Translations under genes and position numbers: made by a program
The notes under the pieces: generated by a model
The model's database searches: none
What the model was told of the DNA's origin: nothing
The model's input: only the letters and a program-made list of their open reading frames with translations
Part shown: positions 23,403 to 35,933 of the stretch, piece after piece
How the letters are laid out: each line of letters begins with the position of its first letter
How positions within the stretch are numbered: the first letter of the stretch is position 1
NCBI GenBank assembly: GCA_947034885.2
Contig: OX344749.2
Span: forward strand, 5,099,501-5,163,500
Origin: Thuidium tamariscinum
Lineage: Eukaryota; Streptophyta; Bryopsida; Hypnales; Thuidiaceae
Direction of reading: 5' to 3'
Length of the DNA stretch: 64,000 nt

Positions 23403-25101
23403 CTAGTCAGTGTCGTTGGGATCTGTCGATGTTTCGACGTCAGAGAGTGTTGTTGTATTGAGGCGATATCCATTTTCAGCAAGTGCAGCTGATGCTCCTA
23501 CTACATCAGTCTGTGTACTTGGAGGTGGTCGTTGTTGCATGCCGGCAGCAAGAATGGTAGCTAGGGATGCCATAGCTTCCACTAGCTCTCCTTGCTTCAG
23601 TATAGATAGACGAGCATTGTCATGGTCTGTACGAGCGTTGTCCTGCAGTCGTTCGTCACGTTGTACCTGGTATTGCAATTGCTTGGAGAACTGCTCCATG
23701 TGAACATCAATTTTGGCTCTCTCAATATCTCTAGTAACATCTAACATCTTTGTCATTTGTGCACTCATTGAATTGCCACTGCTCCTCGTTGCTTGTGCGA
23801 TGACATTGTGTCCTGATTGGGATTTACGTCATACGCCGGTGTTGCCCAACCGTCGTCGATTGGATGTCTGCGCAGTGTTTGTCGAGCTCAACAAGTAAAC
23901 TGTAGTATTGCTAGGTATTGCCTATCGAGGGCGAGGGCGAGGAGTGGCCGCTTCTACAGGTCATCGAGGTTCTGGACGGATGGGTGAGCCGATGAGGTGG
24001 TTGATGAGGGCTAGTCCATAGGTGTGAAAGCACTGGAAGTGTAAGCTTCAATGTCGTTGTCAGTCATTGATATGTCTACAATGTCTTCGATGTGCTGCTC
24101 GTCAGTTTCAACATTGAGTGCATGAGCTTCCGAAGCAATCAGTGGATGGTAATTCGTGTCCTCACCAGACAACAAATCACGAGTATGGGGAGGTTGCATG
24201 CTAGGGCGTTGGCCATACCACTCATGAATTGAGTAAAAGGGACTCTCGCTAAACGATCATGGCAAGACCTCCTTATTCTTGTCAACGACATTCAAACTCC
24301 AATAGTCAGGTGAGTTCGTCCCAGTCCGCACAAAATAGTCAACAATTCTTCTGTATTCAGTGCTGAGTTGGCCCCACTTGGTTTTACAAGCAGCAGCATC
24401 CCGAACACACGTGGATCGAACAGCTCTAGCAACGAGGCCACTAATGTATGCCCACTTGCTGGCATCGCTTATCATGAGCTCTCAAAGATCAGCTATTTCG
24501 ATTTGCTTCATGTGTAACTTGCGCATCGCTACAATGAGAGCAGCTGTCTCATCTGCTTGCCAGTTGGACTACTGTTCCTTGCGTTGCTGTTTGGTACCTC
24601 TGGATGGTGCTCCTTCTATTATTGATTCACTATAGGGTACTCGAGGTCCCTCGCTAATTTCACGGGTGTGGGACGCACCTGTTCATCAACGACACGTTCT
24701 AAGAAAGGCGTGGTATTCATCAATATGTGAGTTTTTTTTAAAAAGGTGCAATTATTTCGCTACTTGACAGCATTGACAAGAATCCACTCGTATACTACAT
24801 GGTGAAGCAATCACTAGTGCAGACTATGCTAGACATACACACAAGAGCGAACAATACGTTGCATTGTTGAAATATGAAGGAAAACTATGATATTATGAAT
24901 ATATAAGACCAATTACCGCTTCAACATGATCGCATAGTACTGCATGCAACGGACTTCACAAACAGCAATGTGAGTAGTAGCTTTGCGAACACATCACATA
25001 CACTATTGTGAAATTAGTTGTTAGAGTGTCTCACCTTCAGGCATAGGCGTCGGTGCTTCATCGTGGTGGCTTCCCTGTGTCACCCGCAAGAGATTCTCCA
25101 T
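23403..25101 (-). pseudogene. Harbinger Myb/SANT-like accessory protein, broken
   Basis: DNA-binding partner of the Harbinger transposase. The first exon is probably 25101-25035 (MENLLRVTQG). The Myb/SANT-like trihelix reads SNWQADETAALIVAMRKLH at the front and ACKTKWGQLSTEYRRIVDYF at the back (about 24570-24340). A downstream frame, 23768-23403, encodes a charged Gln/Arg-rich helix (QFSKQLQYQVQRDERLQ) typical of the C terminus of these proteins. In-frame stops: TAG 24569, TGA 24482, TGA 24257, TAG 24011. Most are one C-to-T step from CAG or CGA. A frame change lies between 24011 and 23768, which could be an intron. Confidence 0.8.
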
Positions 25102-26181
25102 CTTGCTATTACTGCACAACCAGTTCAATGAAAATGAGCGTTGTTCTTCACATGATAAATTTATTGAAATACAAGTATTTACAACAATGTCATGAACTGA
25201 GTGCATACAAGGCATGCATACATGCAACAGGAGTAACCTTCACGGACTGAGAAAGAGTAGTGAAGGCGTGGTAAAGCTTGAAAATTGCAGTGGCAATCAT
25301 GAAAGTCTGAATGTGGTAAAGCTGGAAAATTACAGCGCTAATGACGGAAGTCTGAATGACACTCAATGGTATGTGAAGGCAACTGAAGGCTTTATGAAAG
25401 TTGAGCTTGCGTTAAAACCGCCTGTATTCAGTGTTTTATGGCTGCCATCCATAGTGCATGGGTCCCGCAATTAATGAACTTTGTACAAACCATTATTTTA
25501 AAGGAGAACTCGAAACACGACACCAACAAGATACATACATGGCACAGACAGGTGGCCTGAAAGGGGTCCACACGTACAACAAGCTATTCAATTGCATCTA
25601 CGAAGAACAGTCATGGCAGCCGCAGGTGGCCTCTATAGGGGTCTACCGCTACAAAGAGCTACTGAATTTTTCCTTATGACAGTTGTTCAATTAAAGGCCC
25701 TTGCTGCCGTCCATTAAGTTACAATGGACCCACACTCTTGATATCTACATTTCAAGGAGTTTTCGCAGATATTTTATTGCAAGTGACAATTGTGCTATAA
25801 AAAAAAGGAATTCTTCTGTAGACCTCGTAGCCTCCACCTTCTGCCCATGCCCGTTGTATTACAATATTATAAATCTCTCGCAAAAAACTAGTTTGGTGGA
25901 AGCCTCGATTGCATGGTTGCAGGTTCGCCATTTGTTCATGTTCACGAGCCTCAAGTCCTTGTGCCTAATCCTTCTAACATCACTACTGTCGTTGATTGCT
26001 AACTGCAAGTGTGCATAGACCTTTATTTGACATTGAAATGGAAAAAAAATCTAATTTTTGCAATTATTAAGTTATAAGAATGACATAAAACAAAGTTGTA
26101 TATATAAATTATGATAAGTATCATCTATAATCTCCAAAAAATTAATACAAATATTCTACATTATGAAGTCAATAGATGTTA

Positions 26182-26447
26182 TGGTCAATTTCGTTAAAAT
26201 GGCGGTATTCCGAGTGCCATTTTGACAAATTCTAGTGCCATTTTGACATATTCCATATGCCACTTTGACAAATTTTAAGTGCCATTTTGACATATTTTGT
26301 GTACCATTTTGACATAGAGGCTTAGTGGTAGAAAAAAAAATGTGCCATTTTAACGGAATGTTATGCCAATTTAACAGAATGTCATGCCATTTTAATGAAA
26401 TGTCATGCCATTTTATTGGGGTATCGCCATTTTAACAAAATTGACCA
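26182..26447 (+). mobile_element. mariner/Stowaway-like MITE (266 bp) with internal repeats
   Basis: Inverted ends TGGTCAATTTCGTTAAAATGG and its partner at 26447 (reverse complement TGGTCAATTTTGTTAAAATGG) agree at all but one base. The dinucleotide TA flanks both sides (26180-26181 and 26448-26449). The interior is a run of TGCCATTTTGACA-type units in one half and TGCCATTTTAA units in the other. A related locus near 48440 lacks the insert. Confidence 0.83.
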
Positions 26448-26717
26448 TATTACCTAAGTTTTCAAAAAGTCCAAAGTAGGCTCTTTGGTCCTTTGGAGGT
26501 TATCATCATGTATATATTGATTTTAGAGGTTTACATAGAGTGATGATGGTCGTATTAGATAGGGTGTGATTTTGGGTGACAGTGATTGCAAGAAATACTT
26601 GGCCTATTTTTGTCCCCTCATCTTTACACAAATGGGTTTTTTTATCATAACTTTAGAGTCATATATCTATTTGACATGAAATTTGAAATGGAGGTATATA
26701 AAATATTTTTAGATATT

Positions 26718-26977
26718 TGAGTTATTTGTAAAGTACACTTAACCGGGGTTTAAGCCCATGAGTTTTATGAAAAGTCGGTTGAGTTATAAAAGTCGAAATA
26801 AAAGTGGATATGAAACTTATTTTTCCATCAAAATAGTGCCTAAAAAAGTTTGGTCCCCACTTTTGAAGTCATGTGACATAAATATCTTGCAAAAAAGTTT
26901 GACGCTTCAAGTATAGTTGTCTTCTCAATTTCAAAAAAAGTCATGCCCAAAGAGGGGGGGACTTTACAAATAACTCA
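26718..26977 (+). mobile_element. MITE family with TGAGTTATTTG ends, copy 1 (260 bp)
   Basis: Inverted ends of about 18 bp (TGAGTTATTTGTAAAGT). It matches 52147-52408 in the same orientation along its length, including AAAGTTTGGTCCCCAC. The target duplication is not clean here (ATT versus AAT) but is clean in copy 2. Confidence 0.82.
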
Positions 26978-27180
26978 AATGTGTAATTTTTAAAATTTTA
27001 ATATGAAATATTTTTATTGTTTTTTAAGATATCCCAATTGGATGTCTATGTAGGCTATTATGGAGGTTTTTAGTTCTATTTTTGACCCAAAAATGCAAAT
27101 TTGAAGTTCAAAATTGGCATGCAAGGTTTTTTACTAAAGTTATACAAGACTACAAAGAGGTTTATTTAAAATAATAAATT

Positions 27181-27497
27181 GCCATTAGGGGAGTTTTGAG
27201 GGCAATGGGGGCTATTTCAAGACCGTTCCCATGCTTGTTCCCTATATTGTCTTGAAACAATAAATGAGCCTATAATGATTGAATTTTTTAATTTTTAAAA
27301 AAAATATTCTGAAGTTTCAAAAAAGTATTAAGAATTAAAAAATTGAAATAAAAAATAATTTAATAATTTAAAAATTACTATTTTTTGATGTGGCAATGTC
27401 TCAACTACATCAAACTATTGATGTGGGCACATTCCTACAATCCAAGAACTCAAGATAACTCATGGTCTTCTAATGCCCTCAAATTTCCCCTAATGCC
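27181..27497 (+). mobile_element. MITE family with CATTAGGGGA ends, copy 1
   Basis: The left end CCATTAGGGGAGTTTTGAGG pairs with the right end, whose reverse complement is GGCATTAGGGGAAATTTGAGG. A related but more diverged copy lies at 63270-63524. No coding capacity; target duplication unclear. Confidence 0.65.
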
Positions 27498-29091
27498 ACC
27501 TTCTTTATGTGCTCAAAATGCATTACCTTTGCTCAAGTGCAAAGAATATCATCTTTTCCCAAATATGAAAATTGTTGAAAAGAAGCATCTTTAAGTTAGA
27601 AAAATATTGATTTTTAAATTTTTGTTATTAAATTATTTTTACTATTTTAAAAATCAAACATCAAAGTATATACTTTCTTGGTATTTTCTATTGTACTTTT
27701 CTTAAAGCATAACTTTCATAGATAAATTTTCTTAGGTTTGAATTTTTTGAAGCATTTTATTTTCAATGCTTTACAAATTATTCATATTTTATTTTAATTT
27801 TGAAAAAAATGTATTCCATAGTCATAATACACATTGAAATATATAGGCCATTTTGACCTAAAAACAATAAGTATTTCTTGCAACAACTTATATACCCACT
27901 TTATTGGTTACATTCATGTTTCCAAAATTTTACTTCAAGTATTGAATTGTGTCTATTGATTAGCATAACATTATTCAACAATGAATGTCAATTCTATCTA
28001 TGCAAGAGTAAATGATTTAAGGTCAATCACACTATTATTTTTCTTTTTGTTTATCATCATCATTCTCTTTTACTAAATGTACTATATCTTTTCATTTATG
28101 GATAGATTCAACATAATTAATTGGATACGTTGTCATTCTTGAAGCCTTCCAATGGCTTTATTTCTTGCCTAATGAGCATTAGGAATTCCGTTGAAATCAA
28201 TTCTCAATGGTGTAAAGGCATGCAATTTGAATAGTTTTGGAATGACAATTATAACAAGGCATTGTTGATTTCAATCTAATGACTTACATCACTAAAGTTT
28301 TCTTTTTAAATGGAAGATTAGATCTCACTTTTGTAAAACAGGGGGAATAGACTCAAACTTGCACTTATGAAGTGCTAATCAACATTTCGATTTCCTATTT
28401 TGCAAAGATGAGGAATAAATCTCAATTTTGAAAAGAGATTCATTGTGATTAGACTATATGCAACCATACCTTCTTGTCATTTTGAGAAAATCTATGTGAA
28501 GTAAATTATATTTTGTTGTCATTTCCAAAATAATTCATGTAGAATAAGAATACAAGTGCATACAATAAGAGACTCCACCACATAACCCTACCTATTATCT
28601 TAACTTGACAATCTAACGAATTCTCTATTGCCAGATCTACCTACTATATACCCGGCTGAGAAAACCGCGAAGACCCGTGAGGGTATCATCTCGAGATTTG
28701 CAAGGGACTTGCAAAGGAACAAGTGTCCAACCGTCCACATGTCTGCTTGACTTCGCAGCTTGCCTGTCCATCATGTGAGCTCTATGTTAAATCGTTGTCG
28801 CCATAGCGTTTAAGTTATACTCTTCTCGGAAAATGACTCATAGTTTCTGACCTTCCCTTCCAACCCAATTCTGTTTTGGGGCACCGTCTTCACCGTTTAC
28901 GCCATCGTTGCCAGGTGGGTGCACTTTGATCGAGCTCTGCAATTCTCTGATCTCTTGATGGTGCTGATGCTGATTAAGCGTTTTGTGAATACACGAATGG
29001 AGGTTTATGTGCTGTGCGAGATGGAGCGAATTGGGTCCCCATAGTTTGTTCTTGTTTTTGAGGGAATTGTTTGAGGATTTGAGGTCAAGCG
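27498..29091. other. Intergenic; GC rises near 28.6 kb
   Basis: 27498-28560 is AT-rich without a gene. From about 28600 the composition becomes more mixed, as expected for the promoter or leader of a plus-strand gene. I cannot point to a TATA box with confidence. Confidence 0.4.
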
Positions 29092-29349
29092 ATGGAGTTC
29101 GGTAGTGGCCAAGAGCAGGAACGGTCGCGGTTAGAGGAGCTAGCGGAGGAAGTCATGACGAAAGAGCTAATAGCACGAAAGAAGGAATTAGAAGACATTG
29201 AGAAGGCCGGATATAATTTCGAAGGAACGCGGGTGGAATTTATAGCTGATGAGGTTATTATGAAAATCATTCCTTTTCATTATGAATCGCCAGTTCTTGA
29301 GAATAGTTCTATAATTACATTGATCAATCGTAAAGTCTTTGGGAATTGA
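29092..29349 (+). CDS. Short charged ORF, unknown
   Basis: 85 codons, N terminus MEFGSGQEQERSRLEELAEE, rich in Glu/Lys and probably helical for about the first 45 residues. No family recognised. It lies 1.2 kb upstream of the dehydratase coding start, so it may be an upstream exon, an upstream ORF in that transcript, or a separate small gene. Composition is less AT-rich than the intergenic DNA. Confidence 0.3.
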   Translation: MEFGSGQEQERSRLEELAEEVMTKELIARKKELEDIEKAGYNFEGTRVEFIADEVIMKIIPFHYESPVLENSSIITLINRKVFGN

Positions 29350-29837
29350 CCTCAATACGTAATTTAACTGATTCCGACTCTTGAACTCACGAGCGAGAGA
29401 GAATGTCGACATTTCTTGAAAAACAGAATAATGTCTCTGCTCTTCAGTGTCCGAGTTTGGAAATTAGGGCACGAGAGTGGATCACGAGGAGAATCATCAC
29501 GGTCGACTTGGAATTTGCCTAGACTTTGCCTGGAATTTGCTGTCGTTAACAGGCTTTGCTTGATTTTGATTCGTCAATTTTTGTGTTGATTTGATTTTCT
29601 TCTCTGATGCTAATTGGCATCAAGGCAAATCTTTCTTGACAGACCGCGAAGTTCAAATTGGGCTTCATGTTCTATGTTGTAGTTTTGAGTAAGTTGTGTC
29701 GGGACTTTCTTTCGTCCAATTTTTTTAATTTACTGGCCAACACGTGCAATGTCCTTTGCTGATTTCCGGTAATGTAGAAATTGGCAGCGTCTGGATTCAA
29801 TGTTTCAGAAGACACAACGCCTTTGCTGGGATATCGA

Positions 29838-30216
29838 GGTGACGAATGATGGTCTTCTGACTGTATTTTCGAAAGTGCTATCATTTTGAAATCAAGAATG
29901 CTTGCTCTTTGGGGGGTTAGACATAGTTCTCGTCCACACTTTGAGAAAATCAAAATTAGGTCAAACCTGGTGAACTGGAAAAGTAACAATTGCTGAGTTT
30001 TTGAGGGGAAAATAGTGCTGTGATGATTCTGTATTTTTCTATATTGTATTTCGGAATTGCTATCTTTCTGAGACCACGAATCCTTCTTTGGGGGGGTGGG
30101 GTGGGGTATAGCTAACACAGTAGGCATGATTCTCTTCCTCACTATGAGACAAGCAAAGTTAGGTCAAACCGGTGGATTTGAGAGTGACTCCTTCGCTGGA
30201 TTTGAGGAGATCGTGA
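29838..30216 (+). repeat. Diverged tandem duplication upstream of the dehydratase gene
   Basis: Two units of about 180-200 bp (roughly 29838-30015 and 30016-30216) share the order GTATTTTCGAAAGTGCTATC-like, CTTCTTTGGGGGG-like and AGGTCAAACC-like blocks. A partial third unit (TGCTGTGATGATT) runs into the acceptor at 30249. This is probably a leader intron. Confidence 0.6.
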
Positions 30217-30284
30217 TGCTGTGATGATTTTATATTTTCTGAATTGTAGCGGTGGTCGTGAGCGCTTGCTTTCACAGCGAGAGA

Positions 30285-33200
30285 ATGCAGAGTGGATGCT
30301 TACTGCTACTGCGCACGCGTTGCTTAACGGTTTCTCAAGACTACGTCACTCAACTCTGGTGTCATCCTCCGCAGCTGCTCAGGTCGCTGCCAGGGCGGAT
30401 CCGATCCCCAAAGCGAGCCCGGCCTCGACGGTATTCAGATTCCTCATCGTCACTCTCGTCCTCTTCGCCTTCCTCTTCGGGTAGCTTTACGCCTGTCAAC
30501 CGTTCCCCAGAGCGAAGGAGTCTGCACGCAACCATGAACACTGCCACTCCTAGTGTTGTACCTGATGAGCTCCAGAAAATATTACCCGCCTTGCAACGAG
30601 TCGTTCCTGTACTTGCCCCTGGCCGCCACAAAGGCCAAGCTGGTGAGCCTTGTGTTCCTTACTCTTCTATTCATTCTCAGGACTAGAAATCTGAGCGGTT
30701 TCATGGTTGAGCAGTTTTGAGTACGCCGTTCGTTGACTGCCTTTTGTACAATCTTAATTTAATTTTTGAGCATCACATGCATTCGTTGATCCCACCTGAA
30801 TTATTGATAGTTCACAATGTGATCAATCAAACTTGATCCTTTCGGGGTTAATCCTTTAAAGACCAAAGATTCATGGTTTTATAATGACCATTTTGATCAA
30901 TCATATTGTGGAAGGTGTAATTCAAATGGGGAATTATTATATCTCACCTGGTTCAGTGTAGAACATCGCGTGCGTTGGTTGATTTATAATATTTTAAAAC
31001 AAATTTGAATCCCTATATGATCTCCAGAGAAGTGCTTAAAGAATATGAGACCATTAAGGGACAGTGCACAGCAATAGTAGTTATTTCAGTTTCCTGATAC
31101 GCGGCTTATCAGATTGGAGGGATACATTGAAGTTGTTAAGCACTCTTAATTCGTTGATTCAAGTTATTCAAGTCTGATTCTTTAGCTAAGCAACAGCATA
31201 ATTCCCCGTCTTGATGAGAAACTTCGTCATGGGGCGTTTTCGCCCGATTCTCTCAATGATCTTTCAAGCATGGTGGATGTCATGGCACCTACGTCAAGAA
31301 GTTGAACTCTGGAAGAACTTGATATGTTGCAACTTGTTGTGCAGGGAAAGTTGCTATCATCGGAGGCTGCAGGGAGTACACTGGGGCTCCATATTTTGCT
31401 GCCATATCTGCTCTCAAAATGGTCAGTTACTCAGTTTTGAACGTATTTCGATTTGTTCTTTTATTCGCTTTTTTTATGTGCGAGTGACGTTGGAAAGTGC
31501 ATATGCTTTCCGCTGTGAATGTCACGCATCCATGACTTCTCTTCTATGTTTCATGTATTCTCTTTTTTAGTATTATTCTCAGGTTTATTCAGATTCTTTA
31601 TGATCGTGCACAATGGTCCAGGGGGCTGATCTAGCACATGTGTTCTGCACGGAGGGGGCTGCAACTGTTATCAAGAGTTACAGTCCTGAGTTGATTGTGC
31701 ATCCCGTTCTTCATGAATCTTATGACCTAGGGTAACCTCTCTTGCTTTCTTCCAATTCAAGGCTTTCATGGCATAAGTCTTTGATGTACTAGGAATCATG
31801 AATGATGTCATTTTTTTACTCCTTGTAGTGATTTGATGAGTTGGAATATCATCGATTGCATTCTTCGATGATATTAGACGCATGTACAATACTTTAATGC
31901 CTCTGGCGTGATTATAAATAGTAAATACTAATATCAATCTTCTGATGCTACAATGTAGGGATATTGGGGACCAAGAGGTAGGGGAATTGAAAGAAAAGGT
32001 ACTTGCAGAAGTGGGAAAGTGGCTACAGCGTTTTGATTGCATTGTAATTGGGCCAGGCCTTGGTCGTGACCCTATACTCCTGGTACGCTCAAATGCCAAC
32101 TTCAGCGCTTATATTGTTTGTATTTTTTTCCTGGAAAGAAAGCTTACTTCTAGTCAGACAAAGGAGACAAGAAATTCATATTGCAACTGACGTATCATCA
32201 GCGCTGCTGTACATCCATGTTGCATGGTCACTGAGCCTTGACTCTTTGTTCGTTTCTACCTTAAACATGCTCACCCACTACTTTGCATGCGACCTGAAGT
32301 CATTTGAATACATGAAGCATGTATTGTGGGTGAATGGACACAGGAATGTGTTGCTGGTATCATTGAGGAAGCGAAGTCCAAGAATATTCCTCTTGTGCTA
32401 GATGGGGTAAATTTTCACACAATCTCACTTCATTTGTTTCAAATGTACTGCCATTGCTTCATGTTTGTGTGGCATGAATCGGAAAAACATGGTATTCCTG
32501 TGATCGTAATTTTAGTTCATATGGAAATCTTACAAACGAACTCTTGCATGCAGGATGGATTGTTTTTGGTAACAAACCAACCTGAGTTGATAGTTGGCTA
32601 CCCTCTTGCCGTTTTGACTCCTAATGTCATGGAGCACAAGCGGCTTGTTGCGAAGTTAAATCCCAAGGAAGTATCCGACGAAGATCTTCCCGGCCAGTTG
32701 CAGGAACTTGCTAAAAAGTACTCTTTCTTAAAATGCTAGAATTTCATTGTCATTCTTTGTTCGTCGAGGCATGGTCTTCCAGTACGTCTTTTGGGTAGAT
32801 TGTTGTGTAAAGGACTAGAATAACTTCTTTGGCTATAAAATTTGTTCTTGTTAAGAAAGATTTCAAGGTGCAAAGATTGCTGGAGAGGGTAACCAGGAGG
32901 CTCCTGGAAGTCTTAAGGAAATACCCGAGGAAGAGCTCCCTGGCCGGTTGCGAGAACTTGCTTTAAAGTACTCGTTTTTAGATGTAATTTCATGAATGAA
33001 ATGTTAAATATTTGCTTGCATTAATTTTTTTCTGTTATATTTGATTTGATTTATCATGCAGTGATTTTGTCGATTCACACTATTGCTGTTTCTTTCGTCG
33101 CATACTGATAGGGTTGACGTTAGTCCTCGTTGCGTGTCAGGATGGAAGGTGTCACAATTGTACAGAAAGGAAAGACAGACTATATCAGTGATGGTAAATC

Positions 33201-34267
33201 AGGTGGGTGCCTCCTTCACTTTCATATGTCTGCCCTCAGTTGTAGGAACCAGAAGTTCTTACAAGCTCCATTGTGTCTGTGAAAAGAGCATTACTGCTTC
33301 AGGGTGATCAGAGTGTCTTGTTTCTGCTTTGTTCCTACAGTGATTTATTCCAATGTGGAAGTGTTGTGTTGCAGTGTTGAGCTCGAATTATTATGGCTCT
33401 CCGCGGCGCTGTGGTGGCCAAGGTGATGTCCTTTCTGGCAGGTGACAGTCGACACACTTTATATTCTATAAAACAGAGATCTTCTTTAAGCCTTCTGTGA
33501 CACCTCGCTAGGGATTGTAATTTACGTAATCCCTGATACATCTCCATTTTCATTAGAGACAAAGGGATCCTGCTAGAATTAGTTAATTATGTTATGTATG
33601 AACAAGATTGTTTTATGGTACACTTTGCGTGCACACACTTTGAATTGAGGGATCATCCATAGCTCCTGTGTTTTAACATTATTGAACTAAACCTGACGCA
33701 CTTTGAGCAAACTCGGATACAGCACTGCAGTCTTTGTGTCGTGGGCCAAAGCGTTTTTCAGCAATGAGAGTACCGACGGCAAGAAGGACGTGCAGGAAAG
33801 GTGAGACCAAGCCATGGTGTTGTCGACATGATTCTGTCGATCCCAACTTTTGTTGTATTGAGAAGTTTTGCTGCCCGTGAATTTCTTGATCCTCAATGTT
33901 TAGAATCAATTATATTGGTGGAAGTAACCCATGAGGTAAGGTAGAGAGTTCTGTTTGTGTCACTTTAAGCATTTTACATATGTAGGAGTGATTTTTGGGA
34001 GATCGCTAAACGGCAGTGGAGAGATCACTTTGGGCACAGGCGACAAATCTATTGAGATCATATTTTATCACACTGTGGATTTCTTATGCAACTTCAAAGT
34101 GGGCCTTTGATCAACGCTTTGATGACACGGGACAGGATCTCTAGTAACCCAACAGTGGTTGGCGCACTAGCTGGATCTTTGCTATGCCGGAAGTCTGCTG
34201 CCAACGCATTTGCGCAGCACAAGAGGAGCACTGTTACAACCAATATCATCGAGTGTCTTGGTCAGAG
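30285..34267 (+). CDS. NAXD: ATP-dependent (S)-NAD(P)H-hydrate dehydratase
   Basis: Repairs hydrated NADH and NADPH: it dehydrates the S epimer at the expense of ATP, working with an epimerase. Exons: 30285-30642, 31345-31421, 31622-31731, 31959-32082, 32344-32406, 32554-32717, 33141-33202, 33375-33441, 33723-33800, 34136-34267 and probably a short last exon not placed. Phases agree at every join. The N terminus ([13 protein letters not shown], then Arg/Ser-rich) looks like an organelle transit peptide. Core motifs: [75 protein letters not shown], and the ribokinase-like catalytic stretch [15 protein letters not shown]. No stop breaks the frame. A candidate acidic tail lies near 34639-34693 but I could not join it in phase. 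Intact, unlike its neighbours. Confidence 0.93.
32918..32980 (+). pseudogene. Duplicated exon fragment inside the dehydratase gene
   Basis: This stretch matches exon 6 (32668-32730) at 50 of 63 bases, encoding [15 protein letters not shown] against [15 protein letters not shown]. Each copy is followed by an identical AAGTACTC donor-like word. Only one is needed to join to the exon at 33141. The second could be an alternative exon or a relic. Confidence 0.7.
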
Positions 34268-35930
34268 GTATACACTGCAAACTGCTTATTTTGCATCTTC
34301 AATCAAATCCATGTGCACCTTCATTCGAATTGCTCCTTACCTCTTCTTTTTTTTAGTACAGGATAAGGTATAATCTGTCCTCTTGATCATTTTTGTCAGG
34401 CTTGACCCTTTGAAATGGCAAAAAAGTTCAACTACACTTCTGGCTTATGTTTATTAGTTTTTTCATGAATGAAATAATGTGATTCTTGTATAGAAATTTC
34501 AAATTTTTTTGGTATAAAATCAACTTAAGTATTTAAAGTCCTCGTTTTTGCCCTTTTTTTAAAATTTAGTTTTAAATCCTGTGTTAAAGGTTCACGTTTC
34601 TTTAATACCTTTTTATACTGAATTGCAAGCTGGAGGTGATAATTTTTTGTCATGTGAAAATGATGACAGTATGGACGAGCTTTTCCCCATGTGACTAGCA
34701 CTGCAATCACGGTTGGAATACAATGCGAAGCTGTAATCTTTTGAGGACAATGCTGTTGATTCTTGCTCTCGAAGATGTGAAGGAGTTGGCTCTTATCAGG
34801 CTGAGTCTTGGTCTAAGTTGATGAAGAACTTGTAGGCTGATATTAACTTTCTCCTGAAGGTTTTATCTGAATTTTGATTATCATGCGAAGTACAAAATTT
34901 TTATTATGATTGTGGACGAGTAAGCAGAGTTGTAGTGTTTGTAAGTTTTGGGAATGATATTCTTTCCATGAAACATGGTCTAAAAACATAAGGTGGAGCC
35001 ACCCATAACCGACCAGCACTCCATCTCCAACCTGTAGACTGCATTTATTTCCAAGAAGGCTGGAACATATTTCCAACCAGAGCTGGGAATGTGTGTTTTT
35101 TTCTTTTTTAAGGTTGGGACTAATAAGTTCATAACATGTGTCCCAAACTAGCGAGCATGAAAGCAGGAAGTAATGAACAAGAGAGGAGTTCCTCAATGAT
35201 TGTAATTGAAAGAGTTTAGACATTGGCTATGGGTCCGCAACACTTCTTGCCTTTCAAAATCATAGTAATTTCAATTCATGCAATAAAATTATGAAAGTTT
35301 TTACAATCCCTTGTATCATTGCACCTCCAAAAATATTTGCTTTGCTTTGCCTTGCACTACACCAAATCATGTTTAGAATACCTTAATTGGTTGGTTATGG
35401 GTGGTTCTACCTTACAATACTTATAGATGTCTCTATGTAAGAAACACAAGCAGACATAGATAAATGAGTGGTATTGACAAATGAATGGTATTTGTATACA
35501 ACTCTATTTCTCTAAGGACACAAAGGAAGAAGGTATTCATTGAATGAGTTTTAGTGATTATATTCAAATGATGGATGTCATATTTAAATGGTCAATGGAT
35601 AACTACATAGTTGACAACCATAGTGACAAGCTTCTCATTTAAGGACAATAGTGTGTGAATGTTATTTTTTATGACATATTTAGAGAGCAATGGTTTGAAT
35701 GATGAGTGTTTTGTCCGTGCCTTCTAGTTGTTGACTTTGCAATGCTATTGTAGCATCGTTCCATTGGCAACTTGTCACCTTTGCCATTATAAGCTACAAT
35801 TCATAACCTTCTTTCCTTACAACTTGCTTCTTACACCCTTGAGGATTATAAAGATCAAAAGATGTAATTGAAAAATGTACAATTGATAACCACCTATTCA
35901 CTACTAGTACAACTTATTGATTCAAACTAA
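34268..35930. other. 3' end of dehydratase gene and AT-rich DNA
   Basis: The last dehydratase exon and 3' untranslated region should lie within the first 500 bases. Beyond about 34.8 kb I see no gene. Confidence 0.4.
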
Positions 35931-35933
35931 TAT

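Larger units (their letters stand above)
20889..26022. mobile_element. PIF/Harbinger transposon, complete structure (5134 bp), decayed
   Basis: Inverted ends begin AGGTCTGTGCACACTTGCAG on the left and AGGTCTATGCACACTTGCAG on the right (reverse complement), with 23 of 24 bases matching. The element is flanked by TTA at 20886-20888 and 26023-26025, the usual Harbinger target duplication. It has the two genes expected of the family: a DDE transposase on the plus strand and a Myb/SANT protein on the minus strand, convergent. Both are broken. Confidence 0.93.
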
